Part shown: piece by piece, positions 1 through 6,764 of the stretch | How the letters are laid out: every line of letters begins with the position of its first letter | How positions within the stretch are numbered: the first letter of the stretch is position 1 | Source: a virus | Reading direction: 5' to 3' (one strand) | DNA length: 30,235 nucleotides | Virus record (IMG/VR): IMGVR_UViG_3300032048_000225 | Location: 1 to 30,235 of that record | Position numbers and translations under genes: made by a program | The notes under the pieces: model-generated | Told to the model about the DNA's origin: nothing | The model's input: the letters and a program-made list of their open reading frames with translations, nothing else | Databases searched by the model: none

Positions 1-266
1 GTCCAAATATCTATACCAGTTGACGAATAGAAACGTCGCCGGTCTGAGTCTTCGTTATCTAAATAGAGTTGACCAGCACCATACGACCAATCAGTTTGAG
101 AACGTACCCACGCACCAGTTGTATCTAAAGTATTCTCACCAGGCTCTCTACTATTATCACGTTGCTGACGTGAAACAGGGACAGTTGTCCGCCGATAGGC
201 AGCAGTATCTACTAGATACGAAATGCCATTCAACTCGACTGGCAACGACTCGGCATTGAAACTCAC
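1..266 (-). CDS. Tail/virion structural protein, 5' portion (runs off the left edge)
   Basis: The frame opens with GTG in a GTGA overlap with the stop of the upstream 311-residue gene and stays open for 88 codons to the window edge. The visible part reads NGISYLVDTAAYRRTTVPVS, then a Gln/Arg/Asp-rich stretch, EPGENTLDTTGAWVRSQTDW, and a segment with SDRRRFYSSTGIDIW. From memory, phages often carry this type of opening (TTVPV, EPGE, SDRRRF) at the start of large tail or propeller-like virion proteins, so I infer a tail protein. The C-terminus is outside the window, so neither length nor fold can be judged. The GTG start follows the coupling pattern of the whole operon. A different frame on the plus strand over the same bases is only a shadow. 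Confidence 0.75.
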   Translation of the reverse strand, partial: MSFNAESLPVELNGISYLVDTAAYRRTTVPVSRQQRDNSREPGENTLDTTGAWVRSQTDWSYGAGQLYLDNEDSDRRRFYSSTGIDIW

Positions 267-1198
267 CGCACATAACCCCACTGGCTACTACGCACAGCAG
301 CATGACGATTCCATTGTTGTGGGTATTGTGCAACAAGACGACTTGATTCAGCTTCAAGACGAGCTTTTCTGCGTCCCATGAGATCACGGAACGACGCTGA
401 GATCGCACCGGGTGGAACTTCTTCACCCATACGTGAGGTGCCTTGGGCGTCAAGGAACTCCCGACGGATAGGTCGAGTAGTCATCAATGCCATAGCTGCA
501 CCAAGCGGAGGTAGATCGTAAGCGGTAGTTGCTAAACCTACATCTGCTAAAGGAGTAGTGCTGTTTGCGATTGGGGTGAGAGGTGACTTGTATAGAACTC
601 TTACTGTTCTCCCAGGTATAGCGCCATCATAAAGAATCAAAGCATTACCACTAGGGAAAGCTGATGCTGCGGTGTCTCTATCTCGTTTGAGTCGCCACGA
701 AATTATTTCTGGTTCGTTAGCTAACGCTCCGACTGCTGCATGAGTTACTTCATAAATAGAGTCAACTACAAAACCGCTTGTGTCAAGGTTGTAGCCTGCT
801 ACCCCGCCGTTATATACAAATGTGGTAGTACGCATTTGGAACATGCCATTAGCGGGTGATGAGATATCGGCAAGATCGTCATTAAGAGAGGAAATGATTC
901 GATGAGTAGGGAACATAGGTGACACACGAACAATGTCATCAATAGCATGAGCCGCTGGTGTTGATCCTGCGTAGCCACGGAATACTGAAATCGTTGTTGA
1001 AACAACCTTAACAACATACATCAACTCAGCGTTAATCTCGATGACAACACCTGGGACAATAGAAGATGCATAACCTTGAACAACTATCTCTGAGGGGACC
1101 GTTGTTTCTGCAACAATGCCAGTGAGTATGTCTAAGTCTTCGACGTAACCTGATAGAAGCATGTCACGAGTTTCATCAATCCATATTTGTGCTGTCAT
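263..1198 (-). CDS. Virion structural protein, possible head-tail adaptor (311 aa)
   Basis: It begins with ATG in an ATGA overlap with the FmdB-like gene and ends in a GTGA overlap with the next gene. The N-terminal half has the pattern of a phage structural family I recognise only loosely: a helix with IDETRDMLLSG, short beta strands, INAELMYVVKV, an RGYAGSTPAAH turn, and a segment with FPTHRIISSLNDDLADI. The C-terminal 60 residues are charged and helical (FRDLMGRRKARLEAE). There is no enzymatic motif and no membrane segment. A connector, tail-completion or tail-accessory role is inferred from its place just upstream of a tail protein. The family assignment is uncertain. Confidence 0.7.
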   Translation of the reverse strand: MTAQIWIDETRDMLLSGYVEDLDILTGIVAETTVPSEIVVQGYASSIVPGVVIEINAELMYVVKVVSTTISVFRGYAGSTPAAHAIDDIVRVSPMFPTHRIISSLNDDLADISSPANGMFQMRTTTFVYNGGVAGYNLDTSGFVVDSIYEVTHAAVGALANEPEIISWRLKRDRDTAASAFPSGNALILYDGAIPGRTVRVLYKSPLTPIANSTTPLADVGLATTAYDLPPLGAAMALMTTRPIRREFLDAQGTSRMGEEVPPGAISASFRDLMGRRKARLEAESSRLVAQYPQQWNRHAAVRSSQWGYVR

Positions 1199-1593
1199 TC
1201 CAAAATCTCCTGTAACTGTGACTCAGCCTTTTTACGGTTCCCCTCTTTAATAATGTGTCCCGCTTTAACTTCCCATTTATTTCCGGCCCGAGTTTCAAGA
1301 TCAGCAGCCCCATCTATAGACGGGGGATGAAGACCTTCCGAGCGAAGCCGTTTATAGGCTGCCATATCTCTATCTTTATTTCGTTCTTTAGTTTTAGTTC
1401 CATCCCAGTCGATAGCTTTACCATCGTGAACCCCACGAGTAGGCGTAGCTGACGCAGAGATATGTACTTGCCCAAAGTGTTTGCGTACTACACCACTGCA
1501 CCCTTCGCAGTCTCCTTGATATGTCTCTTCAAACGAGTGACGCACGTCAAGGGATAGACCGCAGTCGAGACAACGGTAAACATATACGGGCAT
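1195..1593 (-). CDS. FmdB-type zinc-ribbon protein (132 aa)
   Basis: The N-terminus, MPVYVYRCLDCG followed by SFEE and a second Cys pair, is the signature of the FmdB-type putative regulatory zinc ribbon. C8, C11, C29 and C32 should bind one zinc. The short FmdB domain (about 40 residues) is followed by a roughly 90-residue Lys/Glu/Arg-rich helical tail (KERNKDRDMAAYKRLRSEG) with no recognised fold. Bacterial FmdB proteins are proposed regulators. Related ribbons are common in actinobacterial phages, where their function is not settled. The gene starts in a TAATG overlap with the PATIA-repeat gene and sits among virion genes, so it might act late or be a minor assembly factor. The zinc ribbon is sure; the role is not. 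Confidence 0.85.
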   Translation of the reverse strand: MPVYVYRCLDCGLSLDVRHSFEETYQGDCEGCSGVVRKHFGQVHISASATPTRGVHDGKAIDWDGTKTKERNKDRDMAAYKRLRSEGLHPPSIDGAADLETRAGNKWEVKAGHIIKEGNRKKAESQLQEILE

Positions 1594-2456
1594 TAAGAAA
1601 CACCTGCTCCTACATCAATGGGGAAACCGCTTGCTTCAAGTAATGATATCTCACTAGATGTTAGATCTGTGGGTGGGAAGTGACCGCCGAGAAGCCACCG
1701 TGTAACTGTTGTGGTATCTACTGGAAGGTAATCTTGTACCGATGTTCCGTTAATAATGAATAGGTTCCCGGCACGTGGCCTTGGCGGATAGAACCGAGCT
1801 AACGCATACGCAGCCGCAGTAGGTCTATTGCGTAGTCCGACAGGTGGGACGATAGCGGTGGCACCAGGATAGAACGTATAGAGTTGTCTCGCCCCGTCAC
1901 TTGTGAGGTCAACAGCTATTGTTGCTGGGGTTACGTGTGTTTCCTGAGTCGCATCTGGAACAGCAGCTACACCGACGATAGTCGCGGGTTTTACGATGTT
2001 TACACCGGTAATGGGGTCAACCCCGCCGATACCAGCGATTGTGGCTGGGTAAAGGATAACCCCGGTAAGGATCGTAGGAGCAGGCAAGCTCGCTGTAGCA
2101 GCTATACCCGCATCGACATGGACATAGTTAGCGTCAATGTCAACAGCCGGGACAGCCGCAACAGCAGCAATAGTCGCCGGACTAACCGTGATCGGTATAC
2201 CACCCGTAGCCGTGATCGAAGTAGTAACAGCGACCGTAGCTGGAGTAGCAACAACCAGATAGGTGTTACCTGAAATTATTCCTTGACGATAGTCGTAACT
2301 GTTTCTGTAAGCCTGCCCAGATTGACGGTATTCAAACTGGAAATTAGCTGGGATTGTTGCTGTGCACGCAATAGTCGCAGGGGTAATAGTCGTAGGCGTC
2401 CCATAAGCGACGCCCGATGCCCTATATACAACTCCTGGTTGACGATATTGCGTCAC
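1593..2456 (-). CDS. PATIA-repeat structural protein (287 aa)
   Basis: Start is GTG, eight bases after a GAGG box and 15 bases below the holin stop. The N-terminal 60 residues carry Tyr/Arg/Gln-rich units (YRQPGVVYRASGVAYG and FEYRQSGQAYRNSYDYRQG). Residues 26 to 181 hold at least six copies of a P-A-T-[IV]-[AV] unit (prolines near 26, 72, 93, 137, 157 and 177), often followed by AAVP. The spacing is about 20 to 23 residues or twice that, which suggests a beta-strand repeat. The last 90 residues are non-repetitive and end in a helical segment with TDLTSSEISLLEASGF. The composition is Ala/Thr/Val/Ile-rich with one Cys. I do not recognise the family; a virion surface, fibre or tail role is inferred from neighbours. 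Confidence 0.7.
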   Translation of the reverse strand: MTQYRQPGVVYRASGVAYGTPTTITPATIACTATIPANFQFEYRQSGQAYRNSYDYRQGIISGNTYLVVATPATVAVTTSITATGGIPITVSPATIAAVAAVPAVDIDANYVHVDAGIAATASLPAPTILTGVILYPATIAGIGGVDPITGVNIVKPATIVGVAAVPDATQETHVTPATIAVDLTSDGARQLYTFYPGATAIVPPVGLRNRPTAAAYALARFYPPRPRAGNLFIINGTSVQDYLPVDTTTVTRWLLGGHFPPTDLTSSEISLLEASGFPIDVGAGVS

Positions 2457-2471
2457 AGAACAACCTCATTC

Positions 2472-2675
2472 CTAACCGCTAAGTGACGCCGTTTCGGGAT
2501 CGCCCACCTTTGTAGCGGCCACAGCTTTAGCAATACTAATAAGTGCGGCAACTCCCGCAATCTTTAAGGAGTCACCCCAATCGGGACCAGGGATTGCCAT
2601 AGCGGCAGCCCAAGCCTGAGCAAACGTGGATACTCCACGCTCTAATGAATCTTTAATAAAACGCTGGTTGAACAA
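2472..2675 (-). CDS. Holin, r1t-like (67 aa)
   Basis: The protein reads FIKDSLERGVSTFAQAW, a hydrophobic stretch, PGPDWGDSLKIAGVAA, a second hydrophobic helix, then GDPETASL. This KD..ER..STF...W...L and GD..TASL pattern is that of r1t-like holins, small two-helix proteins that open the cytoplasmic membrane so the endolysin can reach the wall. I choose the TTG start because GGAGACAAGAAG (GGAG eight bases upstream) precedes it and the protein then begins just before the holin domain. In-frame ATG and TTG codons further upstream would add about 18 to 20 residues with no family resemblance. The gene begins inside the end of the endolysin gene, a 23-base overlap typical of a lysis cassette. Confidence 0.85.
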   Translation of the reverse strand: MFNQRFIKDSLERGVSTFAQAWAAAMAIPGPDWGDSLKIAGVAALISIAKAVAATKVGDPETASLSG

Positions 2676-3465
2676 CTTCTTGTCTCCGTATCTGCATAGC
2701 CGCCCAAGTCTTGGGACCGACCACGCCATCTGCAACGAGCCCTTTGGTTCGCTGCCATTGTTTTACTTTGGCGAGTGTACCACGCCCAAAAATGCCGTCA
2801 GCTAATGCACCTATCTTTCGTTGAACATGAACAACAGCCTGACTATTCGATCCTTTGCGTAGTGTTCCGGGGAACGGAACCATTCCGTCTAATGGTTCTT
2901 TAGGTAAAATCATTGTAGGAATATCTGTGACCATGCGCCGATGAATCATCCCACGTAGCTCAGGCATAGAGAATGAGGGATCAACTTTCCTGGAGGTCCA
3001 CTCCTTGTGACCTATAACAGACACCGCAGGGTTCCATTTGTGTCCGTCACACAGAAAAGCACACAAACTAACTAACGCTTCCATCTGAGCTTCAGGTACA
3101 TCTTCACCCAACCCGTCATTAATAAGAGATACTCCTACAAAACGGGCGTTAGCTGTAATCTTTCCTGCGCTCTTAGCGTTTCCCAAAACAGGAAGGTTTT
3201 TTTGGGTACGAGTCAACACCGACTGAAGCCCTCGACCAGCATGATTAGCTTTCACATTCTCAGCAGTCAACTTGACAATGGTACCATCACGTTTTATGAG
3301 GTAGTTGTATAAAGGTCCGGGTACTTTGTTGACGCCACGCACACACATTGCGACCACGTTGTCGGGGTCTGCGTTGCGGTTGGAGGCGGTGTGGTGTACG
3401 ACTATTCCGAAGGGTTTTAGTGGCCGACCGGTAGTGATTTTGCCGGGGGCATCAACTAGCTTCAT
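2653..3465 (-). CDS. Endolysin: N-acetylmuramoyl-L-alanine amidase with peptidoglycan-binding domain (270 aa)
   Basis: Residues about 15 to 170 form an Amidase_2/PGRP (T7 lysozyme-like) domain, a zinc enzyme that cuts the bond between MurNAc and L-alanine. Visible motifs are IVVHHTAS (H24, H25), PLYNYLIKRDGTIVKL with Y53 in the place of the T7 lysozyme catalytic Tyr, NHAGRG, and IGHKEWTSRKVDPSF. H24, H153 and D162 are the likely zinc ligands, and K160 corresponds to the T7 Lys. Residues about 200 to 257 are a PG_binding_1 domain (LRKGSNSQAVVHVQRKIG, DGIFGRGTLAKVKQWQ, DGVVGPKTW). No signal peptide is seen, so export through the holin is expected. The start overlaps the end of the upstream gene by 14 bases, and the holin start lies inside its 3' end. 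Confidence 0.95.
   Translation of the reverse strand: MKLVDAPGKITTGRPLKPFGIVVHHTASNRNADPDNVVAMCVRGVNKVPGPLYNYLIKRDGTIVKLTAENVKANHAGRGLQSVLTRTQKNLPVLGNAKSAGKITANARFVGVSLINDGLGEDVPEAQMEALVSLCAFLCDGHKWNPAVSVIGHKEWTSRKVDPSFSMPELRGMIHRRMVTDIPTMILPKEPLDGMVPFPGTLRKGSNSQAVVHVQRKIGALADGIFGRGTLAKVKQWQRTKGLVADGVVGPKTWAAMQIRRQEVVQPAFY
2675..2691 (-). promoter_or_regulatory. Ribosome binding site that sets the holin TTG start
   Basis: On the minus strand the bases TACGGAGACAAGAAG lie directly before TTG. GGAG at eight bases is the only good Shine-Dalgarno match near the holin N-terminus, and it lies inside the final codons of the endolysin gene. Use of a weak TTG codon would keep holin synthesis low and coupled to endolysin translation; that part is inference. 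Confidence 0.55.
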
Positions 3466-3847
3466 TGAATGCCGCTATGTATTGCGCGGGAGTTAGCCAT
3501 TCACCGTCTTTTTTAACAGCAACAACGGGGTACGGTTCCTCGTGGGTAGTAGTTGTCGGTTCCCAAACTTCTTCCCATTGGCTGCTACCAGAATTGTGAA
3601 CAGCGGTCGGTAGGTGCTGTGTGGTCGTAACACCTTCTCGGATGCCTTCGCAACCTTCTGGGATAAAGCCTTCTACCGGATCAGGGTTTAATGTTTCTTG
3701 ATAAGTAATCTCATCCGGGGGTCGGGCTATTTCGACTATCCGATGCCAGCCGTCTGGTAACGGGTCGCCGTCTGTCCATCCGGGAATTTCTCGCTCAACA
3801 TCCCCAACATATAATGGAAAGAAACCAGCGTCATTAATGAATTTCAT
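3452..3847 (-). CDS. Small fibre-associated protein of unknown function (131 aa)
   Basis: The start MKFINDAGFFPLYVGD is set by an ATGA overlap with the beta-propeller gene; an upstream in-frame extension would overlap that gene needlessly. The protein is acidic and rich in Pro, Glu, Trp and Thr, with a PGWTDGDPLPDGWHRIVE segment near the N-terminus and KKDGEWLTPAQYIAAFNE at the C-terminus. Phages often carry short proteins of this kind (PLYVGD, LPDGWH) beside fibre genes, but I know no proven function; a fibre-assembly or fibre-tip role is conjecture. No Cys cluster or membrane segment is present apart from a single Cys mid-protein. Confidence 0.7.
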   Translation of the reverse strand: MKFINDAGFFPLYVGDVEREIPGWTDGDPLPDGWHRIVEIARPPDEITYQETLNPDPVEGFIPEGCEGIREGVTTTQHLPTAVHNSGSSQWEEVWEPTTTTHEEPYPVVAVKKDGEWLTPAQYIAAFNEAS

Positions 3848-5319
3848 TCTACCGCCGCCGTATAGAGGTGCGGAGTGAAGGTGGAACCGACACCCCAAGT
3901 ACCGCTACCCGCAGCAGATTGGCTTGTGCTAGTTGTCCACCCCATCGTTGTTCCGGTAGCTACAGACCAGCCTCCTGCTGCATCCGTGTACGAAGATGAG
4001 TCATAGGTGATCTCTCCACCGTGAATACTGATAGGTGAAGCTGAAGTCAAACTGCCATCAGACGGAACTTTCAAAATCATACCTTGTCCATCTGCACCAC
4101 TCAGCTTGCACCTGTTAATAGATACATAAAGATCTTCCTCATCGGCGCTAAGAGCTAACTGTTGAGGACTAAATTGGTTGGCAACGCTTACCACAGTTGT
4201 TGCTTCAATAGCGTTTTGCCACTGTATAGCCCCAGAACTGTCGTATTTGACAATTGAGACTCGTTCAGTTCCGCCTGAACCGAGAGAATCCCCCCAAGCT
4301 ATATAACAGTTGTCGCTGCTATCAAAAATAGGTTTACAAGGCTGCCCCCCAGCCGAACTAGCAGCGCCCGTCGTTCCGGGGCCATACATACTGTCGCCGC
4401 TCAAACTCCGGTTCCACTGGACAGTACCGGCATCGTTTAATTTGATAAGGCTTACCTTTTCGTGACCGATGTACGGGTTGCAGGTCAGCCAGTACGCATA
4501 CTCGTCACCTGTTTCGCCGGTGTTCCACGTAGCACTACTTGATACATTTTGTATATAAACCCCGTCACTACCCCAATACTCGTATGCTGTGCCCACCACC
4601 GTCTGGCCGCTTGTGGTGTGATTTCCCGCAATTATAGGCTGGGAGCCACGTCGGCATGTAACCCCCCACCTGTTAGCGCCCCATTGGAACGCACAGTTTC
4701 CGTCATGGGTGGCATTGTCACTCGAAAGACCGCTACCCCCAGTGTAGGTCGGGTAAGTTGTTTGACCCCAGAGGTAGGCGGGATAGAACCACACGCCGCC
4801 TTGAATAGTTCGCCAACCGAAATAGTTAAATGCCTCTATTGATGACCAAAAGAACTTACCGTTGGTAGTGTCCAACTCTGCTTGATTAGCACCCTTCCCC
4901 ATATTGTCACCCGAGTTAATGTAAATCCCACGAGAAGATGAACCACCAACACCAGTCGTTAAGTCTGTCTCAATCGAATAAATCCAACACGACTCCGAGA
5001 CCTCATTTCTAGTACCGTAACAAGCCAAAGTTTCAGTACCGGAATCATCCCATACTGTTAAACCAGATATCGGAACATAATTGTCGAGCTTTGTTTGAAC
5101 GTCAGCAGTCGGAAGATCACCGCTCTGTTCAAACTTAATCAAATAGGCTTCGCTACCCGAGTTATCGTAGAAAGCCCAATACACATTGTCGCTGGAATCA
5201 ACGTCTATACCACCCCCCATTGATTCGTCACCATCCGAATTTGGACTCAGAGCCAAAGCCCAATAGCTTTTACTGACACCCGCCTGATCTCCGACAGCCC
5301 CCAAAAGTGCGACGTGCAT
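3844..5319 (-). CDS. Beta-propeller (SBBP-like repeat) tail protein, likely host-recognition (491 aa)
   Basis: The start MHVALLGAVGDQ is set by an ATGA overlap with the upstream fibre-like gene. The chain repeats a blade-like pattern: a V-D-S-S-D-N-V-Y-type strand (IDVDSSDNVYWAFYD, FDSSDNCYIAWGD) paired with I-K-[FLY]-[N]-x-x-G-x-[VI]-x-W strands (LIKLNDAGTVQWNRSL, IVKYDSSGAIQWQNAI, ILKVPSDGSL). These resemble the seven-bladed SBBP/PQQ-like repeats seen in virion proteins of many environmental phages. The middle (residues about 150 to 270) is aromatic and Gly-rich and less regular, possibly a carbohydrate-binding face. The place before the lysis genes and after a fibre-like gene suits a receptor-binding protein. 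No catalytic residues for depolymerase activity can be identified. Confidence 0.75.
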   Translation of the reverse strand: MHVALLGAVGDQAGVSKSYWALALSPNSDGDESMGGGIDVDSSDNVYWAFYDNSGSEAYLIKFEQSGDLPTADVQTKLDNYVPISGLTVWDDSGTETLACYGTRNEVSESCWIYSIETDLTTGVGGSSSRGIYINSGDNMGKGANQAELDTTNGKFFWSSIEAFNYFGWRTIQGGVWFYPAYLWGQTTYPTYTGGSGLSSDNATHDGNCAFQWGANRWGVTCRRGSQPIIAGNHTTSGQTVVGTAYEYWGSDGVYIQNVSSSATWNTGETGDEYAYWLTCNPYIGHEKVSLIKLNDAGTVQWNRSLSGDSMYGPGTTGAASSAGGQPCKPIFDSSDNCYIAWGDSLGSGGTERVSIVKYDSSGAIQWQNAIEATTVVSVANQFSPQQLALSADEEDLYVSINRCKLSGADGQGMILKVPSDGSLTSASPISIHGGEITYDSSSYTDAAGGWSVATGTTMGWTTSTSQSAAGSGTWGVGSTFTPHLYTAAVE

Positions 5320-6080
5320 CAGCCAATATTCCCGAAGATCGTCCAAGTATCAGCAGCGATTTTTACTGCTGCGATTGTAGTGTAACGGTCTTTGCAAGTG
5401 AGAGTTGCGTCTTTAGAGTTAACAGTTGCACCAGCACCCGCCGCAAAAGTAAGCGTCCCAGCACCATTACGTTCAAAGACAATACTGCTACCAGTTGGAA
5501 AAGCCACAGCAGAATCCTGGGGCAACGTAACAGTAATACCGGTGCCATGAGTCGTGAGAATGTAAGCAGACGCATCAGTTAGCGCAGGAGTACGAGTCGT
5601 AGTCGAATCAGTAATAACATTCAGATAAGTCGTTGTCGTACCCGTAACAGTAAGAGCATCCGTTATCTCAACGTCACCATCCGCAACCTCTAAAGCATTC
5701 TGCCCATTAGTACCAGTGATAACCAGCTTCTCTTCGCTGGTATCCCACAGCATCGTGTCGCCTGCGGTATCGGAATACCAAGTTACGTCTACCCCTGAAC
5801 CGTCGGTACCGAAACCAACGGTAGGAAGCGTGGAAGACCACGCAGACCCAGAACCCGTACCCTGCAATATCGTCCCAGAAGAAGGAGTTGAAGCAGTAAT
5901 ACCCAGCTTTGTTTGTAATTCCACAACAGTTTTCGAGAGATTGCTATGCAAAATATCGTGTTCAACGTTTGTTGCATCTAAATCAGTTGACGATAACGGT
6001 TGAGGGAACTCTACCGATGCGCTAGGTGAGGTCGAATAATCGTCAAGGGTTGTTGGATACCCGGTAGCTGGCATCGTCAT
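5319..6080 (-). CDS. Fibre- or spike-like structural protein (253 aa)
   Basis: ATG lies seven bases after an AGGAG box. The N-terminal 60 residues have the pattern of virion-attachment regions in environmental phage fibres (VEHDILHSNLSKTVVELQTKLGI, given here as HDILHSNLSKTVVELQ). After that come short beta-strand units, GDTMLWDTSEEKLVITGTNG, ALEVADGDVEITDALTVTG, and a C-terminal segment with VTLPQDSAVAFPTGSSIVF that resembles the end of phage fibre or collar proteins. Thr, Ser, Gly and Ala dominate. The protein probably trimerises as a short beta-rich fibre and may carry the following propeller protein, with which it overlaps by ATGA. No enzymatic motif is seen. Confidence 0.75.
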   Translation of the reverse strand: MTMPATGYPTTLDDYSTSPSASVEFPQPLSSTDLDATNVEHDILHSNLSKTVVELQTKLGITASTPSSGTILQGTGSGSAWSSTLPTVGFGTDGSGVDVTWYSDTAGDTMLWDTSEEKLVITGTNGQNALEVADGDVEITDALTVTGTTTTYLNVITDSTTTRTPALTDASAYILTTHGTGITVTLPQDSAVAFPTGSSIVFERNGAGTLTFAAGAGATVNSKDATLTCKDRYTTIAAVKIAADTWTIFGNIG

Positions 6081-6089
6081 GGTTTACTC

Positions 6090-6530
6090 CTACGGGGTGA
6101 GGTCAAGCGTAAAGATTCCGCTTGGATTCCAAGTAATTTTGAATGTGCCTGAAGTGGTAGAGAAAGCTCCACCGAAGTCGATGGCACAAATCAGAGGTTT
6201 GTCAGTAAGATCGTCATCATAAACGACAGCGAAAGTGGCACCAGTAATAGTGCTCGTAGTCCACTCAACATCCGCTGCATCCCAAGTGATCGTCCCCGAA
6301 GCCCCTACAAATGTGACAGAAGTCAACGACTCTCCGCCAGGGGTATATCCGGTACCTGACGCCTCATTAGTCACATCAGAAAAGTGTTTATGAGTGTCAT
6401 AGTTCGGTGTATATGTAGTCGTCAACATGCATTTGAAACGATCAGCGGTCACAGAAGAAAAATCGATAGTGTAGTTGGCTGTCTGCTCCAAGTTATTTTC
6501 AAATGGAGTAACGTAAAGGCCACTAGCCAT
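6090..6530 (-). CDS. Beta-sandwich virion protein, possible capsid decoration or collar protein (146 aa)
   Basis: ATG follows GGAGGG by seven bases, and the gene overlaps the 26-residue micro-gene by eight bases. The sequence is almost all beta strand: ANYTIDFSSVTADRFKCML, TYTPNYDTHKHFSDVTNEA, ASGTITWDAADVEWTTST, FAVVYDDDLTDKPLICAIDF, and a final FKITWNPSGIFTLDL. This order (short strand, H-x-F-x-D-V loop, exposed acidic DDD loop, W-N-P-x-G-I-F end) is a recurrent small family next to capsid genes in environmental phages. From position it may decorate the capsid or belong to the tail. I cannot tell these apart from sequence alone. Confidence 0.75.
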   Translation of the reverse strand: MASGLYVTPFENNLEQTANYTIDFSSVTADRFKCMLTTTYTPNYDTHKHFSDVTNEASGTGYTPGGESLTSVTFVGASGTITWDAADVEWTTSTITGATFAVVYDDDLTDKPLICAIDFGGAFSTTSGTFKITWNPSGIFTLDLTP

Positions 6531-6603
6531 TCTTCGGCCCTCCGACCCCAGTAATGGGCTTAGGCCGGATGTTTACATCAGCGTTTGGCTTGGGTTCTGA
6601 CAT
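6523..6603 (-). CDS. Micro-gene, 26-aa Pro/Gly/Asn-rich peptide
   Basis: The frame reads MSEPKPNADVNIRPKPIT and ends GVGGPKNG. It starts inside the end of the 34-residue basic gene (26-base overlap) and ends eight bases inside the following gene. Its own GGAGGG stretch doubles as the ribosome binding site of that next gene. It could therefore be a true small peptide, or a translated bridge that couples the next gene to the micro-gene before it. The high Pro content argues against a folded domain. Confidence is limited by its size. Confidence 0.45.
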   Translation of the reverse strand: MSEPKPNADVNIRPKPITGVGGPKNG

Positions 6604-6682
6604 TCTTTTTCTTCCTCGCTACAGCAGCGGCCTTTTTACCTTTAGCGGTATAAGGGTAATGTTTTCCTTTTACAACTGGCAT
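6578..6682 (-). CDS. Micro-gene, 34-aa highly basic peptide
   Basis: The frame reads MPVVKGKHYPYTAKGKKAAA followed by a run rich in Arg and Lys that ends TQAKR. The opening MP[VI]VKGK.[FY]PYT.KG is a pattern I recall from many phage genomes, where short Lys-rich proteins of 30 to 40 residues sit beside capsid genes. The function of this type is not settled; DNA contact in the head or a minor head role is a guess. It lies 82 bases below the major capsid gene with no strong Shine-Dalgarno box. The recognisable opening is the main reason to call it. Confidence 0.65.
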   Translation of the reverse strand: MPVVKGKHYPYTAKGKKAAAVARKKKNVRTQAKR

Positions 6683-6707
6683 AAATCAAATAGTAGCAGA
6701 GAGAAGC

Positions 6708-6741
6708 GGGGGAGCCAGGGAAAGGGGAAAACCTGACCCCC
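6708..6741 (-). promoter_or_regulatory. Two-part hairpin just after the major capsid gene
   Basis: Starting 24 bases below the capsid stop, the minus strand can pair GGGGG with CCCCC and, inside that, CAGG with CCTG, around a 12-base loop and a small internal loop. It is followed by a C/U-rich stretch (GCTTCTCTC), not by a run of U. It is therefore not a canonical Rho-independent terminator. It may act as a partial terminator, or as a 3' stabiliser that keeps capsid mRNA levels above those of downstream genes. Confidence 0.4.
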
Positions 6742-6764
6742 CCACGCCTCAGATGCAACAGCTA

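Noticed and set aside
20-259. Open plus-strand frame at the left edge
   Set aside because: The minus strand holds a GTGA-coupled tail gene here, which explains the openness better.
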